Below, piece after piece: positions 12,631 to 23,938 of a stretch of 64,000 bases of DNA. The stretch lies in assembly GCA_023375675.1 (NCBI GenBank), contig JALQBC010000010.1, forward strand, positions 806,001-870,000, given 5' to 3'. The first letter of the stretch is position 1; each line of letters begins with the position of its first letter. Made by a program: the position numbers and the translations under genes. Under the pieces are notes generated by a model. That model saw only the letters and a list, made by a program, of their open reading frames with translations. It had not been told where the DNA came from and ran no database searches. The stretch comes from Cytospora piceicola. Its lineage: Eukaryota > Ascomycota > Sordariomycetes > Diaporthales > Cytosporaceae.

Positions 12631-13677
12631 CTAGCCAAGGACAGCCTGGCCGTAGGCAGAAGATGGCATGAAGTACGACTGGTTCTTCACGCCGGCAGGA
12701 CCAGTGCAGTTTGCACAGGTGCACTCCGCAGCGTTCATCTCCCAGATGTTCTGTCCGTAGTTGTAGTAACCAGGGTAGTGAGAATGACGGGCAGGCTGGT
12801 TGTGGTAGATGTTGTGGGCCGAGTTCTGACGCGAGTACCGCTGTGCCTGAGCGTCGTTGGCGAAGGCACGATTGACCCAATCGCCGTAGAATTGACCATT
12901 GCCCGAGGTGGCAGAGGCAGGGTATTCGGGAGTACCGTAGCCAGAATCGGGTGGGGTGAGCGGAGCGCTCGACCACGGACCAGCCGAGTACTGGTTCCAG
13001 GCAACCTCCTGCTGCTGACGATAGGCCGATTGCTGCTGAGCTTGGTTGCTGTGCTTCATGCTGGAAAGGCGCTCGTACTCGGCAACCTGCTGCTGGTGCC
13101 AAAGGCTGTAAGTCTGGCCGCGTGGACGAGTGAAGTCGGTCTCGATGGGGGTGACGAGGTTGGCCAGTCTCTCCCGGCTGGCCAGGGTCTGTGCCATCTT
13201 CTTTCGTCCCATCCACTGGGTCCAGTTGTCCATCCACGCGTTGTAGTCCTCGCTTCGCTCCAGGTTGACGTAGAGGCTCCATCCAATGCCCATGAGCCAG
13301 TCAGCCTCCAGCTTGTTCAGCTCAGAGACCGAAATGCCAGACACTTCGGACCAAGATCGATTCTGGAAAGTGTTGTCGTCGAGGAACTTGCTGCCGAGGA
13401 GCAAGGCAATGGTCAACATCCGCCAGACCTGTCCCTCGATGGGGTGGAATGGTCCGAGAGCCTTCAGGCCATTGACCCGCTTGGAGAGGTAGTTCATTCC
13501 GAGCAGGATAGTGGCCTTGGGAAGACGGGTAGATGAAAGGATCTGCGAGACGAATTTTCGGAATGGCGCGGAGACTGGGGAACGGGGCGTGACCAGTTCG
13601 ACAGCCATCTCGGCAACGTATTCGGCCATGGTGTCAACCTCATAGTCGAGGACAGCGCAAACGCCTCCGCCAGGCAT
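12631..13677 (-). CDS. Pho85-type cyclin (Clg1/Pas1-like)
   Basis: The model runs from the ATG at 13677 to TAG at 12631, 348 residues. The N-terminus MPGGGVCAVLDYEVD leads into a cyclin box: FRKFVSQILSSTRLP, then ILLGMNYLSKRVNGLK, VWRMLTIALLLGSKFLDDNT, WSEVSGISVSELNKLE and WLMGIGWSLYVNLE, about residues 30-150. This matches the PCL/Clg1 cyclins that partner the Pho85/Cdk5-like kinase in polarity and cell-cycle control. The C-terminal 170 residues are Gln-, Ser- and Tyr-rich with a late Cys pair (CTCANC). The frame stays open upstream to about 13869 but contains no ATG there, so either this ATG is the start or an upstream exon joins in. A branch-acceptor signal at 14134-14148 supports at least one upstream intron. 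Confidence 0.85.
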   Translation of the reverse strand: MPGGGVCAVLDYEVDTMAEYVAEMAVELVTPRSPVSAPFRKFVSQILSSTRLPKATILLGMNYLSKRVNGLKALGPFHPIEGQVWRMLTIALLLGSKFLDDNTFQNRSWSEVSGISVSELNKLEADWLMGIGWSLYVNLERSEDYNAWMDNWTQWMGRKKMAQTLASRERLANLVTPIETDFTRPRGQTYSLWHQQQVAEYERLSSMKHSNQAQQQSAYRQQQEVAWNQYSAGPWSSAPLTPPDSGYGTPEYPASATSGNGQFYGDWVNRAFANDAQAQRYSRQNSAHNIYHNQPARHSHYPGYYNYGQNIWEMNAAECTCANCTGPAGVKNQSYFMPSSAYGQAVLG

Positions 13678-15400
13678 ATTGGCGATTTTTGATCGAAAAC
13701 GGGTGGAGTTGGAATGGTAGGGAAAGCGATCTGCTTCGAGCACCTGGAAAGTCGAGCTCAGTGATGCGGTATGAAGTGCACTGCTGTTGCTGGCAAAAGA
13801 TTCCAAGGCTGAAGAGTCGTGGGGCGATGAAGTAGGGGTTTTAGTGGGATGCTTGCGCCATAAGAGGTCCTAGGATCCTTTTCGTAGGTAAGAAAGGGTC
13901 GAAGATGCCAGACGAAAAGACTGGTCGAATCGCTGTCTGCAAAGATACGGGTGGAAAGACTGTCGTAAATCGTGGAAAAGACTTCCGAAACCAATCGAAG
14001 TCCTAAGCAGATAATGATCCGGTGAAGGTGTCGGGGTGTTGCAAACCTCGACCGGAGTGGAAAGATAAACTGCGCGCAAAGGTCGTAGAGACAGGTGAGA
14101 TAGAAAGGGTAGAGAGATCTATGCACGTGTGGACTGTCGGAAGTTAGTACACAAAATGTTCCCAGATCGAACGTGAAAACAGTCCGTGCCTTGGTCCACA
14201 AACTTCAGTCGCGGTAGGCGTCAAGCACCAGGTTTGACGCGATTGGGCCCTGAGGGGGGGTGATAGCAGCGGGCAGATGTTCTTTATGTGGGAACGAGGG
14301 AGTTATTAAGGATGGTGAGGATAAAGGATTGACTTGAGACACGGACTCGAGGGCGAAAAAGAAGCTCGAAAGCCTTGGTGATGAAGCTTTGCGCGGTGAT
14401 CCCTTTCGCCGTCGGTGCAGATGTCAAGCAAATCGAGGGTTATGAGTAGACCGGGTGATGAGAGAGGGAGAGATGGCTGAATCGGCAGTCGCGAGTGGTG
14501 TGCGCCGAGTCTCGAGTGATAGATTTGTAGCGCGGAGGGATGGGAACAGGGGGGAGGGGGCTAAGCAGACCGGGGTGGCTAGGCGAGGTCTGCCAGGACC
14601 GTGTTGACCCAAAACAAACGGTGGACCCGCGTCGTCAAATTGTGCCGAACAGTAAAATTACCCTACTGCAGCCACGCTTGACACCCAAGGGTTTTGTGTA
14701 TGGGGAACCGCCAAGGCAGGGAGGCACGGAGGAAAGGAAAAAGAAGAGACAAGGAGCCGTTTGATATGTGGTGAATCAAAGGAAATCAAGGGTGAGAAGG
14801 CGAACTGACCTGCTTCAGTAATCCTCAGGGTCGAGCAATACAGGAGGACTGCTTGTTGTTTGGTCTGAGGGAGTGCTTGACGATTTACGAATACGCCGCA
14901 GCAATTTTACTGAGAACGGCGGTGCTCTCGAATGGTAAAGGATGCGCGGTAACGTAGTAGTCGGTACAGCTGAGGTGTGGTCGGTTTTGGCTGGTTGAAT
15001 ACGCAGTCTCGACTGAGCTTCAGCTGGTAGAAAAACAACACGAATTCGGAAATGCGAGTGACCAAGGATGTTGTTTTTATGGTTGGTGCGCAGTACTGTA
15101 CAAGCACCGGAATCCCTGACTTGGACGACACAAAAGTCAATTTGGTCGTGGTCGCGATTGATCGAGGGAGACGAGGGAGGATTTCGGGCGTTGACGAGTA
15201 GAGAGAGGTCGGTTGAGAGGATGGGAGTGGGGTGGGGGGGGAGAGAAAGGTTGATGGAGTGGAGGATGAGGAAAAAGGGACAAGAGGTGAGAGAGGGAAA
15301 AGGCGAGATAGAAAATGGAATTTGACAGAGAGGCGGTGGTGGTGATGATGACGAAGTGTGTCTGAATGAAGGGGGTAAGGAAGGGGGGGGGGAGGCAAGT
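13678..15400 (-). promoter_or_regulatory. Long leader and promoter region of the cyclin gene
   Basis: On the minus strand this stretch is strongly pyrimidine-rich from about 15400 to 15150 (CTCTC, CCTCC, TTTCC runs), as often seen at fungal promoters and leader starts. At 14150-14134 the minus strand reads TACTAAC followed closely by CGACAG, a textbook branch site and 3' splice site, so the transcript probably has an intron ending at 14134. I could not fix the matching donor; GTAAG at 15495 is a candidate but would make an unusually long intron. No upstream ORF of known family is visible. Confidence 0.4.
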
Positions 15401-15498
15401 ACCGGCAATCACCCAGTCACCACCCCAGGTGCCACTGTCAAGCATCCAGCAAGGGCCCCAGGGGAAGGTGCGGCGTACTGTGGTACTGTACTTACTGA

Positions 15499-15533
15499 CC
15501 CAGCCAGCCGGCCAGCCAGACAAGCCAGCCAGC
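15499..15533. repeat. Degenerate CCAGC tandem repeat
   Basis: Overlapping copies of CCAGCCAG and GGCCAGCCAGA are packed into 35 bp within the gene-poor stretch. It is a simple repeat with no evident function. Confidence 0.8.
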
Positions 15534-15780
15534 ATCACCATGTAAATAAAAACCACCAGCCTGACTCTAGTGCAAATTAGACCGTTCCCACAGGGACGGG
15601 TGGTATGCAAGGTATGACACAGTAAGATCACCCGGGCTACCGGGGCATGTTGCATGTGCAATTCACCAAATTTTTCAAAAACGGGACTAAACGGAGGCGG
15701 CCAGGGTTACCAGGTTACCTAGGTACCAGGGCTCCCAGGCCTGCCAGGGCATTGAAAACGGGAGGCACCTGCTGCTATAA

Positions 15781-15830
15781 TTACTGGCTGCTACTGGCTG
15801 CTCCTGGCTGTTACTGGCTGTAACTGGCCT
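15781..15830. repeat. 10-bp tandem repeat, unit TTACTGGCTG
   Basis: Five head-to-tail copies with one or two changes each (TTACTGGCTG, CTACTGGCTG, CTCCTGGCTG, TTACTGGCTG, TAACTGGCCT). The unit length is one helical turn. It lies in the gene-poor stretch. Confidence 0.85.
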
Positions 15831-16407
15831 GGGCCGCCTAGCTGCTAGCCTTCAAGGTTTTTTTTTCTTTCCTTCGGGGACAGGGAACAAGGACCTGGGG
15901 CCCAGGGCCTTAAGGCCGACAAGATTTGCGAGCCAAATTGCTAATCTGGGACTGGGAAGGCAGGGCAGGACTGGCAGGACTGGCAGGAAGGGCAAAAACA
16001 AGGGCGGTCCGGACAGTCCAGACTTCCCTGACTTCCCAGACAGCCAGATGTTCTCCCCAGCCATTTCTGCCAGTGGGGAACCAGGAGGGGAGACACACAT
16101 GTTGCACCTGGGGGAAAACGGCAAAACGAGAGTAGAAAAAGTGGAGTGCCACGCGAGCGGCGAGCGGCGAGTGAGTCCAACAAGTTTCAACTGCAGTGAC
16201 TTCTTCCACTTCTTTTTTTTTATTTTTTAAAACAGGGTCCACGATAATGCGGCAGTACGAAGTACGAGCGCCCATCATCACCTAAAAAAGAAATGCTTGG
16301 AAATACACAGAACCTTTTTTGGTCCGTTGCAGCGGATTATGTAGATGATCCATCTCGTCCTCTATTATTATGCAAACCCCATCCAGTAACTCAACCCAGC
16401 ACCATCC

Positions 16408-16430
16408 TGTGTGTGTGTGTGTGTGTGTGT
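16408..16430. repeat. (TG)n dinucleotide microsatellite
   Basis: About eleven uninterrupted TG dinucleotides, followed by CTGTGTGTAC. A simple sequence repeat outside any supported gene. Confidence 0.9.
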
Positions 16431-19400
16431 CTGTGTGTACCTTGGTAGTGTAGTAGAGTACACTCACGACATACGGTACCTGACCTGTCTCTTCTGCCTT
16501 GTCCAAACCAGCTGCCCGGCAGGATTTGTTCCATCGATGGACGACGGACCCTTCGACTCGGCAACTAGCCTGCCTGCTACGCCTGCTAGTCTGCTAATCT
16601 GCTAGTCAACAAAACAACAACCATCACGGGCCATAGTGGAGAGAGAGACATGGGGCAGGGCACTTGAGGCCTGGTGTTGATCGAGGTTGAGGCATGCAGA
16701 GACATCTTTCTGGCAGGCTGGACTGCTGGATAATGGAGACCGACATCTCTGGTCCCATTTGAGCTTTGGCCAGATGAAGGCTTTTTCGCTTTTCTCCGCT
16801 CAGCCCTGGAGACAATAATAATGCACAGGTCACTTTGAGGTCATTGAGCCAGCCTGTCTCTCCGTCTCTCTCAGGCTCTCAGTCGTCTGTCTCTGTCCAG
16901 TGGACCGAGGCCACTCCACTCCACGCGCTCTCCACCTCCTCCACTCCGTCAACACGGTCCATTTCCAAGGGTCACAATCCACCGTGGGCCCTAGGAGCCT
17001 TTGGCATCCAATTGCAACCGACATCAAGACCACTACATTCCCTCTCGGCTCTGGTCCAGCAGGGAATGTGTCATCTAACACACCGCCTGTCCCACCAATG
17101 ATCGCAGTCATTTTCAACAAAAAATCAGATCGAGGCTAGCCTTGAAGACCAGAGGCTTGTGTTTGTGTATGGAATCATAATCCCACGCATACTGTGGTAC
17201 AGTACTGTACATACCTATTGAAGTACATATCCATGTATGTATTGTACACTAGACAACCTTCGCGAACCTCGTCAGAGTCCATGAGGCTCAGAACATGACG
17301 ACGTTGCTGAGGCTGGGCGCCATCATGGTGGCGAGGAGTGTCATCATGGTCCTGACTGAACATAGCACGCCGACGCCCTGCCTGCCTGCGTCAACACTAA
17401 TAAACACACAGCTGATAGACCAGAACAACAGACCACAAAGGTTTTGCAGTATCCCGCCAATACGTACGTGACTGATAGACGAGAGAAAGAAGTGGAGGCA
17501 CATGGAGCGTCTTGGTCCCCCGTTTTCACAACCTGAAATCTACAGTAGGGTCTCATCAACGCTTCGCTTGCAATTTCAAGGACCGACACCTGCCCAAATT
17601 GCTTCCATTAGCAATCCTGGAGGTTCTGGAACACTATAACGCCAGGACAAATTTCCCTTCCATTTCATATAGATGAACTTCGACCCAGTCGACGCCGCAG
17701 CAGCAAGCTTGGCTTCCCATCTGGGCCATCTGGGTAATCCAAAGGCTCACCGGCGGCAACACCAAAACGCGCGGCTTAATGCCCCATCCCGTGTCATCAA
17801 CCAGGAGTCTCAGGACTTGGGGAAAAACACATCCTGGCAGCCTGGCCGCTGTACTCTTCCTGCAGCCTGGACACATTGTCGGCACATCACGCGGCACCAG
17901 CGGTTCCCAGGCCGAGTTGGGAGGGCCTGCCGCATGGTCGCGAGACTTAAGATGAAGCGGCCTGCAGCCTGCAACAGGACTGTAGCGCCTGTCAACCAGG
18001 ACGGTGTGCCCCTGTCAGGGCCGCCGGCATGGCTGCTCCGCCATCTTGACAGGAACTTGAGGTGAAAAAAACCCCCGACCAGGCCCAAGGGCTGCTGCGG
18101 TATCTGCGACGCCATGGCCAACTTCCGACGTCCATGCAACAAGTCGGGCTAGTCTCTCACCACCTGTTTGTACGGTTTCGGTTAGGTTGTTAACCCTTGA
18201 TCTCCCTCGTGATCATCACGCGCCAACGACAGTCTACCGTCTAGCCGTGACGGAACGAGACACAGCCATCTCTGACGGGCGAGCGCCTCTTTCGGCTTTG
18301 TGAACCCTTACGGAAACTTTGATGATCTGAAGTTAACCAGTCGAGGCGAGGAAGTCCAAGCGAACGGTACGGTAAGTCAGCGTCACGAGTCAGCGTCACA
18401 TTTGGAGTTCTCAAAAGCAGCTGAGACTCGGATGGTGTGAGGAAAAAAAAACTACGCAATGCACCACCATATCGGAACTTTAGGAGCCACGGGATGCCGC
18501 TCCTTACGGGTGGTTTTAGACACGCCCGCCCCCCCCCCCCCTTTGTTCATTTATTCCTCCATGCATTACGAAGTACTCCTCGCAGTCTTGTCTCCAGCGG
18601 GAACTCGTGGGACTTTGACGCCCTCAGGCCCTCCCGATGCAGGCAACCTTCTCGTTTGCAGGCTGCCGAGGTCGTTCATGGCAGCAGGGGTTCCGCCACG
18701 ACCCATGGCGGATCTCGTCTGCTGGAACTTGGAACGACGATGCGGCGTCGTCTGAGCCCAAGCCCGCCTGCTCCGCAACCCTTGGCAGACCCAGTCTCCG
18801 GCCGGGACTCGTTGCCCTTTTGAGGTCGCCTTGTCGAGTATTTTTGTATTTTTGACAACATGGTGGGTTCCCACCAAGTCGGGACCCAGGGAGCACTTGT
18901 CATTTCAGTTCTGTTCATTCAATCGCTGGCGCCACCCATGTATGTAGGCTGGCTGGCAGGGAGTGCCACCTGACCTATCAAAGCGGCAGGCGGAGTTGAA
19001 CCACAGCCGAATCACGAGCTGTCCCAACAGGACAGAATGGTCTGTCCTGACCCTGCCGGTTGAGCACCGCGAACCTCTCCACTGTGCTGCCAGGATTTCC
19101 CCCTCCCCGGGATGAATTCTGGCATGACCCTCTTGCTCTATACAGTAATTCACCGAGCTTGAGTCGGCATCGATAAGGAAAACGCATTCGTGGACATCAG
19201 CATGGCGGTGCGTGAAAATACTTATGGGTCTACGAGTGGTCTTCCACCCTGTGCTGGCTCACCAGTCTACCAAGAATTATCTTGACAAGGTGAGGGGGCC
19301 TGGAGCAGACGAAATCGCCACCGCTTGTTTCTTCACCGCAATCCGGTAGGAGGCCACCATCGTTTATTGACTTTTGCATCCAGCTACTGAGGTTCTCGCG

Positions 19401-22400
19401 GCTGGTAAAATATGTCGGGGTTGCTGGCAACTGCGAAGAATTGGGTACCGAGGGTCGTTGAAGAGAAACGCCGGCTATCGCAGGCAACTTCTGCGTGCCA
19501 TCATTTCTAGCTTGATATCATCCGGCCAACCAGAGCATGAAGTCAGTGACTGGTCGGTCCAATGCTGTGGTACTGTGGTGCACAGCTGGATTGTTTACAG
19601 CCACCCGTCGAAAACGAGGTTCATCAACATCTTTCTCGCGAGTTGGTACCGAACCCGGAACAATGCTTCGATAACCACGCTCAACACATTTTCCATGTAC
19701 ACATAAACATACTGCAACAGGTCATGGGAAAATCTCCCAGTCGTCGATGTCTGACGCCGGCAGCCGCCAATCGTCGCCAATCCCCACGTCTCGTTAGTAA
19801 TAATCGCGGTGGCTCGTGCTGCTATTGCATCCCATCGCCTCCCTGGTTCGCCTCGGATCCCTCGGTAGAGGTTAGGCTGCAACCATGCACTCCAAAGCAA
19901 GAGACGCCGACACATGCACTACCTATTTCTCCACGTCGTTAGGGAGTCATTTGAACGTTGTTACAGTGAGAACCCTGGCTCGAGTTATCTCGGTACGGGC
20001 TGCACAACTCGCTCGACTTGCCGCGACGGCCTGAAAACCCCATCGCCGTTGGCTGCCGGCCCTGAAACCAGGCCAACGAAGCAAAGGTGAAGGCTGACAA
20101 GCTGCATAGTGCCTGTAACCCCGATGCAGCCGGCGGCCCATCCAAAGAGGAGACGAATGACGAGTTCACGAATGACAGCTACTTATACCTAGCCCCTCAG
20201 TGGCCCCCCCCCCCCGCACATCAGCAGAATCAGGCACGACTGCTTTTGGTGGTGGTCGATGCACGGCAGCGAACAGCGCAACGAGGAACCCCACATGCTG
20301 GACCCACGGGCACTCGCAGGGCACGTTCTGGCTGGCCATGTTCTTTCGGCTTCGGTCCCAAGCAGCGCGAGCCTTTGTTGTAGGGTTGTTGTTGCGCTGA
20401 TGAGAGGAGTTTCCTCGGTTCTAGGCCTCGAGGAATGCGGCGGCCCGTCCAATCCTCGTGCAGGCTTTCTAGAACTTCGTTGTCGGACCCCACAAACTCA
20501 ATGTATGCAAAGTCAACAAAGTGTTGGCTCTGGAACCGTCTTATCAGTGGTGCAAAACAGGTGACGACGAGGTCCTTCGCCCCCAAAATAGAGTCAGAAC
20601 GACGAGTGACCTGAGCCTATTCTGCCTATCTACACTGTATCACCCGCATTATGACGAAGTGAAGGGTTTTTTTTTCCCTCCCCTCGTGGCGCCGTCTACC
20701 ACGTCAAATCGTGGCCCCTCTTCTGGATCAGCCTGCACTAGAGTGGCGAGTAGGCTTCCACGACAGCACCCGGACCAGTCGTTGCTCCCCCAGACTTGTA
20801 AGAGTCATGATGATCTTGGTCAGATGTGATATCAGAGACGGGTGTTACTGGGGCCCTGGCAAGAACGCGGGCCTGGCTGGCCGGCTCTATTTCTGTGGTC
20901 ATCTCAAGGACAGCCCGACAGATCTCCTCGGACGGATCGTCCTCCCGTGGTGGCTGCTTCAACATTTCCGCCAACATCGGCACCAGGGACCAAGCCCTCC
21001 TCTCCCTGTCCTACCACACCTTTCCCGCAACCCCCGACCCGCCTCTTGGAAGAAGAAAAAGTCGGCGGGAGAGGGTCAGGTCTAGCAAAAACTTTTTAGT
21101 TAGACACGATCGGCGCGCGCATGCTGCAACCGTTGGAGGTGCGCGCGCCCCCCAAGTCATGGCCACAAGGTGGGGCTGAGTGAGAGTTAAAGTGCTTGCA
21201 GTAGCGCGTCTGAGTTTCCAGAAGAAAGTTCTGTACGGTCGATATTGCTTGGGGCAGCTCACGTCCTTAGAGCAGCCTGGCAGACCGGATATAGGAGGAC
21301 ACTTACATCGGCTGAGGCATTCGTCATACAGAAACTGCAAGGAGAAGGTAAATAAAAGTTACTCCTGCCAGCTCCCCCTGCTGCACCTGCCCCTCCTGGG
21401 TCTTAGGAAAGGGACGGGACTTATTCCATTTCCAGCCCAGCCTTGCAATCCGTCGGATTCCAGAAGCTCGGGAGCGGCTTTTTCTTTTCTTCCATCTGTT
21501 TTTTCTTTTTTCGCGCCCTTGTTTTTTTTTCCCTTCCTTCTCCTGATACCATCCCGGCATCCGATGCTCCTATCCCCATTAGGAACCATCTCCGCGACCT
21601 ACTGTATGTGCGAGGCATTTCAAGCTTTGAACATAGCCGATCAGCAGTCTGGCTTGGATGGGCCAAACCGCCAACGAGTCGCTGCGGCTAAATCCTGATG
21701 TGCCCCTCTGACGCCAGCCCCAAGCTGTTGATGATGGATGGATGGGTGGATGGGTGGTCGGACGGGCGCGGGGTGGTGTCTTCGCTGCTGATCTTTCGAT
21801 GATCCCATTCAGGCCACTTCAACGAGAAAGTCTAGAGGATTCTTGAGTGTTCCCAAGGCTTCCCGTTCTCTGAATCTATTATTGAGACCATAGTCCACGG
21901 GTCCCTCCCCTGCTCTTGGTCCCAAGTTTGCTGCTGTGAGACCACAGCCCAAGCCGCGGCGCGACGGTTCGCTCTCCGTACGGCGAATGCCTTGTCTCCT
22001 CCTCCGGGTTGAAGAGCAGGAGCGTGCGGCTCCGTGCAGCGCGCCCACGAAAGCTAAACATCCCTTCCAGCCAGCGTGACGTCACTGGACCCCTGGGAAA
22101 CCCAATCGCGATGTTTCTCTCCTCAGCTCCCAGCTTCTTCATTATCGTGGCAGGGTTTGCCCTTCTCTTCTGTGATTCGCGCTGTGATGTCAGGGTCTGA
22201 CCTGCCCCAAGCACAATTGGGTCAAAGCCCACGCTCTGGGATCAAACATCGCTTCTCAGGCGTGTGTCACCACGGCGCCACAGGTGCAGAGCGGACAGCT
22301 CCTGATGTTGGCCCCGGGGTCAGCACTTTCAGCTGCTCGGTTGTCATCGCACCAGGAGATGTCCTTGCGCAGAACGGGGGAGGGATTTGCGGCGAGCCCC

Positions 22401-23938
22401 GTAGCAAGTCAGTGCTCCGTGAGCCTCAGTGTTATCGGAGCTGTTTTGAGACGTGCTTTTCTCTTGGTCTTTGTATGTCCCGCCTTCCAGCCCTACATCA
22501 GTCGGCGAGTTCAAGCCACCAGGCAGTCGGACTACTGCAGAGCTTGCGTGTGTATATCCCAGGTCGCTGCTATGTTTGAAGCGGTACTATCAAGTGCCAT
22601 CCTGTACCCAATTGACAGGAAGGTGGTCCTGAAGCCTGCAGAAGGTCTACATACCTTACAAGGCGGGAAACCGATGTGTCTACCATTTTCTCGGGAAGCT
22701 GCGTGCGTTCGACGAGGCTACAGTTCAGCTGATGACAGCCGGAGGCCGACTGGTATTACCAACGATCAACCCGGCGAGGTGGAATCCGGTCCAGTCAGAG
22801 CCACTCCCACATGGTCCTGGCATTCATCAAATAAGCTGGCTATTGTTCTCGGATGTTGACATCTGGTGAGTAGCAGTGCCTCTCGAGGTGTGCAGCCCAA
22901 GGATATAGAAGTGAAGTATTTCCACCATGAGACGCAGGGAACTCGTGGGAAGGGTGCGGCAGTCTCGTCTGTGTGATACGAGAGAGATGAGGAGGGCTGG
23001 AGAGCTGGCTTCGAGACAAGGGACTCACGGCAAGCATATGTCCTGGAAGGAAGGCCTGGAGATCATGTTGTTATGGTCATGGTAATTAGCCAAGAGATAT
23101 ATCAGTAAATTAGATTTCTTCCGGCGATTATCTTGATGCTTGTCTGGGGCGGCATGCCGTTGAGACGCGGTGACAGGATTCGTCAAACCCTCAACCCGAC
23201 GCACAATGAATTGATGTCTTTGCCTTTCTGTATATCCTTTCTCAAGTAGCAGCGTAGCAGATTGTTTGGAAGAAGAAGCTACCAAACGCCCGAGTGTTTC
23301 GAGACCGGTAAAAACAATGAAAACGTGTGTCCCCATGACAGCTGAGGCATCGTTCTTCAAAATCTGCTCAACAAGAGCTCGTAGTTCATCAAGTAGGCGT
23401 CATACCATCTATTCCATACTGCTACGACCATTTATCCCCTTGCTGTTACGAAACAGCCACGGAGGGTGCGAAGTCAGGCAGATGCCACCATGCTCTGGAG
23501 GCTCCAAACAATCCTCGCCGATATCATTCATTTACCCATTAACGCCTCGTCCCTGATATCAATCATAATCGTCGCAGAATCTTTCGCCTTGCAACGTTGG
23601 GAAACCGGGTATTTACTATACATGAAATAGTGTCGCATCGCCGTGAGACATCTCCGACCTGCTTCTTCCACTGCCAAGTGGGTGTGTCAACGGACGTAAT
23701 GGACTCCCACGTCCGCTGTGCAAAGTAAAGCCTCAAAACATTGCTTTGATGGCAAAGCCAAGGTCCTTGTCACTCCCACCTGTCGCCCAAACACTCATAC
23801 TCTCGTGCCGTTTCATCCATCGCTGCCATTCGTCTTGAAAAAGGCCACGGAGATAGTACGACCTAAGCCACAGCCGCACCCCGCCTACCGCCAAACACAA
23901 TACGTATGCTTCCAATTCAGGTCCAAAGACCGTCACAT

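Larger units (their letters stand above)
15401..23938. other. Gene-poor stretch of about 8.5 kb
   Basis: I could not support any protein gene here. Open frames of 60-190 codons occur on both strands but none carries a recognisable domain, a run of in-frame splice-compatible exons or the codon bias of neighbouring genes. Base composition looks balanced rather than AT-rich, so this is not an obvious mutated transposon. The stretch contains CCAGC-type repeats (15499-15533), a 10-bp tandem repeat (15781-15830), a (GT)n tract (16408-16430), poly-C runs near 18530 and 20205, and one TACCTAGGTA palindrome (15716-15725). It may hold long regulatory DNA, non-coding transcripts or decayed sequence. Confidence 0.5.

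Noticed and set aside
13677..13806. Cyclin start at 13806
   Set aside because: The codon there is TTG, not ATG; the first in-frame ATG before conserved sequence is at 13677, although an upstream exon remains possible.
14815..15408. 197-codon minus-strand Ser/Pro-rich frame
   Set aside because: It translates a pyrimidine-rich leader or promoter zone; no conserved motif.
18241..22860. Possible decayed transposon in the gene-poor stretch
   Set aside because: No terminal repeats, no transposase-, integrase- or reverse-transcriptase-like motif and no AT enrichment could be seen on either strand.
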